Source: JAHDBG01 sp963922685
GTDB lineage: Bacteria; Pseudomonadota; Gammaproteobacteria; Chromatiales; Chromatiaceae
Assembly (NCBI GenBank): GCA_963922685.1
Contig: CAWUJM010000062.1
Location: 1 to 6,999, forward strand
Direction: 5' to 3'
DNA length: 6,999 bases
Below the pieces are notes generated by a model. It saw only the letters and a list, made by a program, of their open reading frames with translations. It was not told the origin of the DNA and searched no databases. The position numbers and the translations under genes were made by a program. The stretch's first letter is position 1. Every line of letters begins with the position of its first letter. Shown here piece by piece: positions 1 to 5,818 of the stretch.

Positions 1-18
1 TAACGCTTGCCAGAAACC

Positions 19-38
19 TGTGGTAGCAAATCACCACA
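19..38. repeat. Small inverted repeat near the window edge
   Basis: TGTGGT at 19-24 and ACCACA at 33-38 form a perfect 6-bp stem with an 8-base loop. No T-tract follows, so a terminator role is only a guess. It is short enough to be chance. Confidence 0.35.
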
Positions 39-108
39 TCAGTTTGAAGCGCACCTCTGATCACTTGTTCGGTATAAGTGTACGGGGTGTCGCGTTATCC
101 CTCGTGAG

Positions 109-134
109 ATCTGGCGGCGTCCATGCCGCCAGAT
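109..134. repeat. Perfect 10-bp stem hairpin
   Basis: ATCTGGCGGC (109-118) and GCCGCCAGAT (125-134) are exact reverse complements around the 6-base loop GTCCAT. The stem is GC-rich and stable. No run of T follows, so it is not a classic intrinsic terminator, though it could stop or protect an upstream transcript ending before the window. Confidence 0.65.
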
Positions 135-186
135 GGGACTCGAGAAATGGCGACAACTATGTTTTGCCCGGGTTTGCCCTGCGTCC

Positions 187-231
187 ACCTACCATGCCAT
201 ACTTCCCGCTGGTTCGCATGGCATGATAGGT
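187..231. repeat. 14-bp imperfect inverted repeat
   Basis: The arm at 187-200 (ACCTACCATGCCAT) matches the reverse complement of 218-231 (ATGGCATGATAGGT) with one mismatch across a 17-base loop. It could be a transcript hairpin or a protein-binding dyad. No flanking gene overlaps it. Its function is unknown. Confidence 0.6.
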
Positions 232-283
232 TCCCTCAAATGGCTTGACGGCGTATCGGATGCGCTTTGCATACGGTCTTCAC

Positions 284-312
284 CGTGTCTGAGGGCCTAC
301 GGCCCTGACACG
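284..312. repeat. 12-bp hairpin with a 2-base bulge
   Basis: CGTGTC (284-289) and AGGGCC (292-297), separated by a TG bulge, pair with GGCCCT (301-306) and GACACG (307-312) around the loop TAC. A smaller competing stem, ACGGT (273-277) with ACCGT (282-286) around CTTC, shares bases with its 5' arm, so the two cannot both form fully. This arrangement could in principle be an alternative-structure leader for the imelysin gene, but no downstream T-tract or leader peptide supports that. Confidence 0.55.
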
Positions 313-353
313 ACTCCGACCGCACGCTCGCGCCTGACGCCTACCCGGGACTA

Positions 354-382
354 TCGGCCATCGCTTCGATCTCCATGGCCGA
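354..382. repeat. 8-bp inverted repeat upstream of the imelysin gene
   Basis: TCGGCCAT (354-361) and ATGGCCGA (375-382) are exact reverse complements 13 bases apart. The dyad ends about 37 bases before the imelysin start codon, so it could be an operator or a leader hairpin. No known regulator motif was recognised in it. Confidence 0.45.
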
Positions 383-406
383 CAGCGTTTGTAAGTCACC
401 TAAGAT

Positions 407-411
407 AAGGA
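407..411 (+). promoter_or_regulatory. Ribosome binding site that selects a GTG start
   Basis: AAGGA at 407-411 lies 7 bases before GTG at 419 but 19 bases before the in-frame ATG at 431. The spacing favours the GTG start for the imelysin-family protein. Confidence 0.6.
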
Positions 412-418
412 ATCTGTT

Positions 419-1708
419 GTGCGACATATCATGAAACGACTGGCCTGCAGCCTGTGCACTGTCGGCCTGATGACCGCCTGTGTCTCCACCGTCAGAACAC
501 CCGGCACAGTGGATGCAGCTGCAGTGATTGATCATTATGCTGATATCGCTGCAGCAACATATACCGACTCACTGACCACTGCCAGAACTCTGGATGCTGC
601 CATTGAGCGTCTGCTGGCGAATCCGGGTGAAACTACGCTGACACAGGCAAAGACAGCCTGGCTGGCTGCCCGTGTGCCATACCAGCAAACCGAAGTGTAC
701 CGGTTTGGTAATGCGATTGTGGACGACTGGGAAGGCCGGGTGAATGCCTGGCCACTGGATGAAGGCCTGATCGACTATGTCGATGCCAGCTATGGCACCG
801 ACAGTGACGAAAATAGCCTGTACACCGCGAACGTGATCGCCAACACATCTCTGCTGGTAGATGGACGACGCCTGGATACATCCCGCATCACACCAGACCT
901 GATTGCCAGTCAACTACAGGAAGCAGGTGGCATTGAAGCAAATGTTGCCAGCGGCTACCATGCGATAGAATTTCTGCTGTGGGGTCAGGATCTGAATGGC
1001 ACCCAGGCTGGTGCAGGCAACCGACCTTACACAGACTACAGCCTGGACAACTGCACACACGGTCACTGCGAACGTCGCCGTCAATATCTGGCAGCCGCAG
1101 CGCAGCTGTTAGTGTCTGATCTGGCAGAAATGGTCGCCAACTGGCAGGCTGGTGGTGCCGCCCGCCAGGCGTTGCTGGAGAGTGGCACTCAGCAGGCGTT
1201 GCGCACGATCCTGACCGGCATGGGCTCTCTGTCATACGGCGAGCTGGCAGGTGAACGAATGAAGCTTGGCCTGTTACTGGGCGATCCGGAGGAAGAACAT
1301 GATTGTTTTTCGGATAACACCCACAACTCGCACTATTACGATACGGTTGGCATCCGTAATGTCTACCTCGGTACCTACACCCGCACAGATGGCAGCCGGC
1401 TCAGCGGCCCTGCACTGTCTGATCTGGTAGCAGCACGCGACCCGGCAACAGATGCTGAACTCAGGGCCGACCTGCAGGCGACGCACGCCGCGATGCAACA
1501 TCTGGTACAACGTGCTGAGCGCACCGAAGCATACGACCAGATGATTGCGGTGGACAACCCGGCAGGTAATGCGGTGGTACAGGCAGCCATAGATGCCCTG
1601 ATAGCTCAGACAGCCTCTATTGAACGGGCGATCGCCGCCCTGCAGCTGGGCAATATTGCACTGGAAGGTTCGGACAGTCTGGATAATCCGGCTGCCATAT
1701 TCCGGTAA
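419..1708 (+). CDS. Imelysin-family (peptidase M75) lipoprotein
   Basis: This predicted 429-residue exported protein belongs to the imelysin/insulin-cleaving metalloproteinase-like family, which is linked to iron uptake; proteolysis is doubtful for many members. The N-terminus (MRHIMKRLACSLCTVGLMTAC) is a short signal peptide ending in a lipobox-like LMTAC, giving a lipidated Cys21; Met at -3 is not the commonest choice. Diagnostic family blocks are YRFGNAIVDDWEGRVNAW (94-111) with PLDEGLIDYV after it, the GxHxxE motif GYHAIE (179-184; His181 and Glu184), the CTHGHCERR block (212-220) and CFSDNTHNSHYYD in the second half. Two tandem imelysin-like helical halves fit the length. GTG at 419 is preferred over ATG at 431 because of the AAGGA spacing. 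The DUF1111 gene follows 25 bases after the stop codon (10 if its GTG start is used) and is probably co-transcribed. No clear Fur box is visible. Confidence 0.93.
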   Translation: MRHIMKRLACSLCTVGLMTACVSTVRTPGTVDAAAVIDHYADIAAATYTDSLTTARTLDAAIERLLANPGETTLTQAKTAWLAARVPYQQTEVYRFGNAIVDDWEGRVNAWPLDEGLIDYVDASYGTDSDENSLYTANVIANTSLLVDGRRLDTSRITPDLIASQLQEAGGIEANVASGYHAIEFLLWGQDLNGTQAGAGNRPYTDYSLDNCTHGHCERRRQYLAAAAQLLVSDLAEMVANWQAGGAARQALLESGTQQALRTILTGMGSLSYGELAGERMKLGLLLGDPEEEHDCFSDNTHNSHYYDTVGIRNVYLGTYTRTDGSRLSGPALSDLVAARDPATDAELRADLQATHAAMQHLVQRAERTEAYDQMIAVDNPAGNAVVQAAIDALIAQTASIERAIAALQLGNIALEGSDSLDNPAAIFR

Positions 1709-1733
1709 ATATCACTAAGTGAATGGCACAAAG

Positions 1734-3215
1734 ATGTTTATTCTGCGGATCATACGACACCTTTGTGCCACACTGGCCCTGCTGATAACGCCTGCCACCG
1801 GCCTGACTGAACCTGCTGCGGCCACCTGGCAGGCCCTGCCACACACCCGCACCGACCTGAGTGCTGCTGACCAGAACCGGGTGCAGCAGATCACACAACC
1901 CACCAGCACCTTTACCCAGGCCGAACCTTACGAAGCCATGCCAGGTGGCGCAGCCACCTCACGCAAACAAGTCAATCGCCACGCCTTCTCACAAGCCTCA
2001 GCGAACCTCACCTTCGCAGAACAACAACAGTTTGCCTTAGGCAACGCCTTATTCCGCAAACTGTGGGTCGCATCGCCTGCCTCCACTCACGCCTCGGATG
2101 GGCTCGGCCCATTGTTCAATGCACGCGCCTGTCAGAGTTGTCATCTGAAGGACGGACGTGGGCACCCGCCGCAAAATCCACAGGATGATGCCACTTCTCT
2201 GGTACTGCGTCTGACCCGACCCGATCCGGTCTATGGCGGACAACTGCAGGATAAAGCGATACCCGAACTGGCCGCAGAAGGGCGTATTCAGATCACCTAT
2301 ACAGCACACCCGGTGCAACTGGCAGACGGTACCGTCGTGACATTGCAGCAACCGCATTATCAGATTGCGAGCCTCGCATACGGCCCCTTACACAAAGAGA
2401 CGACCCTGTCGCCACGTGTGGCGAATCAGATGATCGGTCTGGGCCTGATTGAAGCGATACATCCTGCTGACTTACTCAGCAGACACGACCCGACAGACCG
2501 GGATAAAGACGGTATCAGTGGTCGCCTTGCCTTACATCAGGATCCGACCACCCGGACAGTCCGACCGGGACGTTTTGGCTGGAAGGCACAACAACCGACA
2601 CTGCGCGCGCAGAATGCACACGCATTTGCCAGTGACATCGGCATCGCCACGCCCGATGTGAACCAGCCCTATGGCGATTGCACGGTACAGCAGCCGGACT
2701 GCTTCACTCGTGCCACTGGTATCCAGCCAAACCTGGGGCAGACTGAGGCACCTGATCCGGTCCTGGATCTGATCACCTTCTACACGCAACATCTGGCCGT
2801 ACCCGCGCGGCGCGATGTGCAGGATCCGGCAGTATTACGCGGCAAACGCCTGTTTTATACCAGTGGCTGCACCGGTTGCCACACACCCAAGTTTGTCACC
2901 CGACGTGATGCCGCGAACCCGGCACATGCGTTTCAGCTGATCTGGCCTTATTCCGATTTTTTATTGCACGATATGGGTGACGGCCTGGCCGATGGACAGG
3001 CCAGCGGACGTGAATGGCGCACGCCACCACTCTGGGGCATCGGCCTCACCCATACCGTCAGCCGACACACTTATTTTCTGCATGACGGTCGGGCACGTAA
3101 TCTGACCGAAGCGATCCTGTGGCACGGCGGCGAGGCCAGCGCGGCCCGGAACCGGTTCGTTCAGCTGTCGCAGACAGACCGCCAAGCACTACTGCGTTTC
3201 CTGGAAAGCCTGTAA
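1734..3215 (+). CDS. Di-haem c-type cytochrome, DUF1111/COG3488 family
   Basis: This predicted periplasmic electron-transfer protein (493 residues from ATG 1734) belongs to the di-haem oxidoreductase family often annotated as thiol oxidoreductase or putative peroxidase; the true substrate is not established. A hydrophobic N-terminal signal (about residues 1-24) is followed by two haem-attachment motifs, CQSCH (133-137) and CTGCH (379-383). Family signature blocks near the C-terminus are YSDFLLHDMGDGLADG, GREWRTPPLWGIGLT and LHDGRARNLTEAILWHGGEA, which carry His and Met residues that could be axial ligands. A Cys pair in GDCTVQQPDC also fits the family. GTG at 1719 is an alternative start adding five residues; neither start has a strong ribosome binding site, so I chose ATG. 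In Pseudomonas this family is encoded beside imelysin genes, as here. The gene converges on rluB across the palindromic gap. Confidence 0.93.
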   Translation: MFILRIIRHLCATLALLITPATGLTEPAAATWQALPHTRTDLSAADQNRVQQITQPTSTFTQAEPYEAMPGGAATSRKQVNRHAFSQASANLTFAEQQQFALGNALFRKLWVASPASTHASDGLGPLFNARACQSCHLKDGRGHPPQNPQDDATSLVLRLTRPDPVYGGQLQDKAIPELAAEGRIQITYTAHPVQLADGTVVTLQQPHYQIASLAYGPLHKETTLSPRVANQMIGLGLIEAIHPADLLSRHDPTDRDKDGISGRLALHQDPTTRTVRPGRFGWKAQQPTLRAQNAHAFASDIGIATPDVNQPYGDCTVQQPDCFTRATGIQPNLGQTEAPDPVLDLITFYTQHLAVPARRDVQDPAVLRGKRLFYTSGCTGCHTPKFVTRRDAANPAHAFQLIWPYSDFLLHDMGDGLADGQASGREWRTPPLWGIGLTHTVSRHTYFLHDGRARNLTEAILWHGGEASAARNRFVQLSQTDRQALLRFLESL

Positions 3216-3221
3216 CACGCT

Positions 3222-3314
3222 GTCATTCTGTGCGCAGCGAAGCTGCAGTCGCAGAATCTATCTGATCTGCCACTTATCTGCCCGGCTGTATTCCGCGACT
3301 TCGCACGGAATGAC
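3222..3314. repeat. Long inverted repeat with nested hairpin
   Basis: The left arm (3222-3257) begins GTCATTCTGTGCG and ends AGTCGCAGAAT. The right arm (3290-3314, ATTCCGCGACTTC then GCACGGAATGAC) reads in reverse complement as the same two blocks, with one mismatch in each and without the left arm's extra bases. Those extra bases include a perfect small hairpin, GCAGC-GAA-GCTGC (3234-3246). It begins 7 bases after the cytochrome stop codon, so it probably acts as a transcript-end structure. From memory, GTCATTCC...GGAAT palindromes are a common dispersed intergenic repeat in proteobacteria, but copy number cannot be judged here. Confidence 0.7.
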
Positions 3315-3366
3315 GCGATATTATCCTGAAAGCAGCGACGAAGGTGATTGTCCCACTGCACTGCAA

Positions 3367-3477
3367 AGCGTTGTCCGGCCAGGGTGCTCCGGGGGCGTCT
3401 GCGGCCCGGATGGCCGCAGCCGAGGCCCCACGGATGGGTTTATGGCGTACCCCGGAGCACCCTGACCGGATAACGCT
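3367..3477. repeat. 111-bp palindromic element with 28-bp arms and inner hairpins
   Basis: The arm at 3367-3394 and the reverse complement of 3450-3477 match at 26 of 28 positions; one mismatch can still form a G-U pair in RNA. Between the arms, CTGCGGCC (3399-3406) and GGCCGCAG (3412-3419) form a perfect 8-bp hairpin, and CCCA with TGGG near 3426-3437 forms a weak one. The whole folds as a long stem topped by a junction. It lies between convergent genes, ending 39 bases beyond the rluB stop codon. It could be a bidirectional terminator, a MITE-like relic or a REP-like repeat. There is no coding capacity and no clear target-site duplication. Confidence 0.8.
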
Positions 3478-3485
3478 GACACTGA
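3463..3485 (-). repeat. Repeat copy A, shared with the post-apbE region
   Basis: Read on the - strand, this 23-base segment matches 6891-6913 on the + strand at 22 of 23 positions. It covers the outer half of the right arm of the 111-bp palindromic element plus about eight flanking bases, so the repeated unit extends beyond the palindrome itself. Confidence 0.65.
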
Positions 3486-3516
3486 GATCGCCACATCAGC
3501 TCGCATCGCATTCTTT

Positions 3517-4299
3517 TTACATGCGCTGTGGTGGCAGATGTCCCCAGCGCTGATCAGCCTGCAGCTGCACAGCCTGTAATATTGCCCTGCGCTCAACTTT
3601 ATCCAGCTCACGCCATCGCCCTGCGCGTACCGAACTATCCAGTATGATCGGGCCATAACGTACCCGCTTCAGACGCGACACTTCGGTACCGACTGCCTGC
3701 CATAAACGGCGTACTTCGCGTTTACGCCCCGCCATCAACACGACATGAAACCAGCGGTTGATACCTTCGCCGCCGGACTCAACAATCTCTTCAAACCGCC
3801 CCCAGCCATCATCCAGCCTGACGCCCTGCACCAGTTGCTGCAGCTTTTCCGGCGTGACCAGACCGCGCACCCGCACAGCATACTCCCGTGCCAGCTGATA
3901 GCGCGGGTGCATCAGACGCTGCGCCAGCTCACCATCATTCGTCAGTAACAACAGTCCACTGCTGTTGAGATCCAGACGACCTACCGCAATCCAGCGCCCG
4001 CCCGGTACCGGCGGCAACCGGTCATACACGGTTGCCCGTCCCTGCGGATCAGCCCGTGTCACCAACTCGCCCTCCGGCTTGTTGTACAGCAACATAAAGC
4101 GTGTTCTGTCCGTTCGTTGCTGCACCAGCTGATCATCCAGCCGAATCTGATCCGTGGCCTGTGCTCGTGCACCCAACTGCACCACCCGCCCGTTCAGACT
4201 AACCCGCCCGGCCCGGATCCGGGCTTCCATCTCACGACGCGAACCCAGGCCTGCATTGGCCAGAATTTTTTGTATCCGCTCGCCGGCGATATGACTCAT
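3517..4299 (-). CDS. rluB: 23S rRNA pseudouridine synthase B (RluB)
   Basis: This is a cytoplasmic enzyme of the RsuA/RluB/RluE/RluF family, predicted to isomerise a uridine to pseudouridine in 23S rRNA (position 2605 in E. coli). The 260-residue product has an N-terminal S4 RNA-binding domain (about 7-65, with AGLGSRREMEARIRAGRVSLNG), then LLYNKPEGELVTRADPQGR, the catalytic block GRLDLNSSGLLLLTNDGEL with Asp110, and GRKREVRRLWQAVG with VSRLKRVRYG near the C-terminus. The KPEGELxTRxDPxGR form points to RluB rather than RluE, RluF or RsuA. I chose ATG at 4299 because the S4 domain starts directly after it; the frame stays open to 4356 but the extra 19 residues look unlike the family. It ends about 30 residues short of the E. 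coli protein, lacking the basic tail. It is divergent from bcp. Confidence 0.95.
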   Translation of the reverse strand: MSHIAGERIQKILANAGLGSRREMEARIRAGRVSLNGRVVQLGARAQATDQIRLDDQLVQQRTDRTRFMLLYNKPEGELVTRADPQGRATVYDRLPPVPGGRWIAVGRLDLNSSGLLLLTNDGELAQRLMHPRYQLAREYAVRVRGLVTPEKLQQLVQGVRLDDGWGRFEEIVESGGEGINRWFHVVLMAGRKREVRRLWQAVGTEVSRLKRVRYGPIILDSSVRAGRWRELDKVERRAILQAVQLQADQRWGHLPPQRM

Positions 4300-4384
4300 G
4301 ATTAACTCGCAACCTTCTACTATAGATGTCTTGCGGACAAACGGCGATGGTGCCAATCACCCACTATCAGAGAGGAACAACCCG
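4300..4384. promoter_or_regulatory. Divergent rluB/bcp intergenic region
   Basis: This 85-base gap separates two divergent start codons, so it should hold promoters for both. An A/T-rich CTACTATAGAT patch lies at 4317-4327 and TTGCGG at 4331-4336, but I found no well-spaced -35/-10 pair on either strand. The bcp ribosome binding site AGAGGA is at 4371-4376, 8 bases before its ATG. The placement is from gene layout more than from motifs. Confidence 0.4.
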
Positions 4385-4849
4385 ATGCTGAACATAGGCG
4401 ATGCGATACCAGACACAGAGATCCTGCTGACTGGTGGTCGGCGCACAAACCTGTCCACCTATGCGAACCAGCCGCTGGTGTTATATTTTTACCCGAAAGC
4501 GAGTACGCCCGGCTGTACCCGGGAAGGTCTGGGATTTACCGCCGCTCAGGCAGAATTTGATGCACTCGGCTGTGTGATTCTGGGTGCTTCACGCGACAGT
4601 CTGTCGGCACAGGAGAATTTTAAGGCGAAACAGGGATTTTCGTTTGACCTGATCGCTGATAAAGACGAGACCCTGAGTCAGGCGATGGGCGTTATGGCAC
4701 AAAAGATGCTGTTCGGCAAACTGTCTGTCGGGATTGAGCGCACCACCTTTCTGTTCGATGCGAACGGCCTGCTGCATCAGGTATGGCGTAAGGTCAAAGT
4801 GCCCGGACATGTTGATGCGGTACTGGCTGCGGTAAAGGCCCTGACCTAG
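4385..4849 (+). CDS. bcp: Bcp/PrxQ-type peroxiredoxin lacking the usual resolving cysteines
   Basis: This 154-residue cytoplasmic thiol peroxidase is predicted to reduce hydrogen peroxide and organic hydroperoxides. The peroxidatic motif YPKASTPGCT places the active Cys at 44, with Thr41 and Pro42 in the usual TPGC setting, and Arg119 in IERTTFLFD is the expected active-site arginine. In E. coli Bcp the partner Cys is five residues after the first; here that position is Leu49. In the other common type the partner sits in a NFxxKxGF-like helix; here it is Lys80. Only Cys63, in a predicted beta strand, remains. The protein may therefore be a one-Cys enzyme. ATG at 4385 is chosen for its AGAGGA site and the normal family N-terminus, although the frame is open from 4298. 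gshB starts 3 bases after its stop. Confidence 0.92.
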   Translation: MLNIGDAIPDTEILLTGGRRTNLSTYANQPLVLYFYPKASTPGCTREGLGFTAAQAEFDALGCVILGASRDSLSAQENFKAKQGFSFDLIADKDETLSQAMGVMAQKMLFGKLSVGIERTTFLFDANGLLHQVWRKVKVPGHVDAVLAAVKALT

Positions 4850-4852
4850 CCG

Positions 4853-5818
4853 ATGATGCAGACAGAATCGTTGCGCCTCGCAGTGATTATGGATCCGATC
4901 GCCCGGATTAAGATCCATAAAGACAGCACCTTTGCCCTGTTGCTGGAGGCACAGCGACGTCACTGGCAGATCACCTATCTGGAACCTGGCGATCTATATC
5001 AGCAACAGGGCCGCACCTTTGCACAGGGCCACACCCTGCAGGTGCGTGATGACCCCGCCGGTTGGTTTGTGCTGGGCGAGCGCACAGATCAGGCACTGGA
5101 TCAGTACGATATCATACTGATGCGTAAAGACCCGCCGGTTGATGCGGAATACCTGTATACGACCCATCTGCTGCAACAGGCAGCAGATGCTGGCGCGCTG
5201 ATACTGAATCACCCGCGCGGTCTGCGTGAACTGAATGAAAAGCTGGTGATCCAGCGTTTTCCTGAGCTGACTGTCCCGACTCTGGTCAGCTGTAGTATGG
5301 CACGACATCAGACCTTTATTGCACAACATCAGGATGTGATTCTGAAGCCTCTGGATGGCATGGGCGGTGCCTCAATCTTCCGGGTGCGCCAGGAGGACCC
5401 GAATCGTCAGGTCATTCTGGAAACCTTAACCGCCAGTGGGCACCGCAGCATCATGGCGCAGCGGTTTATCCCGGACATCCGGCACAGCGGAGATAAACGC
5501 ATTCTGGTGATTGACGGCGAGCCGGTACCCTATGCTCTGGCACGCTTCCCAGCCGTAGGCGAAACCCGGGCGAACCTGGCAACAGGGGGGCATGGTCAGG
5601 GGGTTGCCCTGAGTACGCGGGATCGTGAGATTGTTGCCACGGTTGCACCGCTGTTGCGCAATTATGGCATCTTATTTGCCGGGTTGGACGTCATTGGCGA
5701 TTATCTGACCGAGATCAATGTGACCAGCCCGACCTGTATCCGCGAACTGGATGCAGCATATCATCTGAATATCGCCGGTCAGCTGCTGGACTGTCTCGCC
5801 ACCAGGCTCACGCAGTGA
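4853..5818 (+). CDS. gshB: Glutathione synthetase
   Basis: This cytoplasmic ATP-grasp ligase joins gamma-glutamylcysteine and glycine to make glutathione, the second step of the pathway. The 321-residue length is close to the 316 of E. coli. Visible family blocks are MDPIARIKIHKDSTFALLLEAQ (13-34), ILMRKDPPVDAEYLYTTHLL (88-107), the ATP-grasp glycine-rich loop DVILKPLDGMGGASIF (161-176, Lys165), GDKRILVIDGEPVPYALARFP (213-233) and GLDVIGDYLTEINVTSPTCIRE (277-298), whose Glu and Asn are expected metal and nucleotide ligands. Two adjacent ATG codons (4853 and 4856) could both start it. It follows the bcp stop by 3 bases and its TGA overlaps the apbE GTG by 4 bases, so the three genes are probably translationally coupled. 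gshA is not in the window. Confidence 0.97.
   Translation: MMQTESLRLAVIMDPIARIKIHKDSTFALLLEAQRRHWQITYLEPGDLYQQQGRTFAQGHTLQVRDDPAGWFVLGERTDQALDQYDIILMRKDPPVDAEYLYTTHLLQQAADAGALILNHPRGLRELNEKLVIQRFPELTVPTLVSCSMARHQTFIAQHQDVILKPLDGMGGASIFRVRQEDPNRQVILETLTASGHRSIMAQRFIPDIRHSGDKRILVIDGEPVPYALARFPAVGETRANLATGGHGQGVALSTRDREIVATVAPLLRNYGILFAGLDVIGDYLTEINVTSPTCIRELDAAYHLNIAGQLLDCLATRLTQ

Larger units (their letters stand above)
1..418. other. Non-coding, hairpin-rich leader region
   Basis: No convincing gene lies here. The open frames at 20-226 and 133-408 have no recognisable domain, no good ribosome binding site and an atypical composition rich in Arg, Pro and Ser, so I treat them as chance frames. 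The stretch instead contains a series of short inverted repeats, listed separately (19-38, 109-134, 187-231, 284-312, 354-382). A TTGACG hexamer at 245-250 resembles a -35 box, but no good -10 follows at normal spacing. The region probably holds the 3' end of upstream transcription and the promoter of the imelysin gene, which I cannot place. Confidence 0.6.

Noticed and set aside
86..100. GTGTCGCGTTATCC resembles the GTGTCAGCGTTATCC edge of the palindromic repeat, as a possible third copy.
   Set aside because: It needs a one-base gap, the ungapped core is only 9 bases, and similarity stops at once on the right, so it is close to chance.
20..408. Two overlapping open frames in the first 400 bases as possible small genes.
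   Set aside because: No domain, no convincing ribosome site, and several hairpins run through them.
401..416. TAAGATAAGGAATCTG as a Fur box before the iron-linked imelysin gene.
   Set aside because: It matches only about half of the 7-1-7 consensus positions and coincides with the ribosome binding site.
569..1235. Long antisense frames opposite the imelysin gene.
   Set aside because: They are shadows of a well-supported coding frame with strong family motifs and show no recognisable protein of their own.
4312..4324. TATAGT on the - strand as a -10 box for rluB.
   Set aside because: Transcription would start on top of the ribosome binding site, and no -35 is present at 16-18 bases.
4298..4384. 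Upstream ATG at 4298 as the start of bcp.
   Set aside because: It adds 29 residues without family similarity, overlaps the rluB start, and lacks the AGAGGA site found before 4385.
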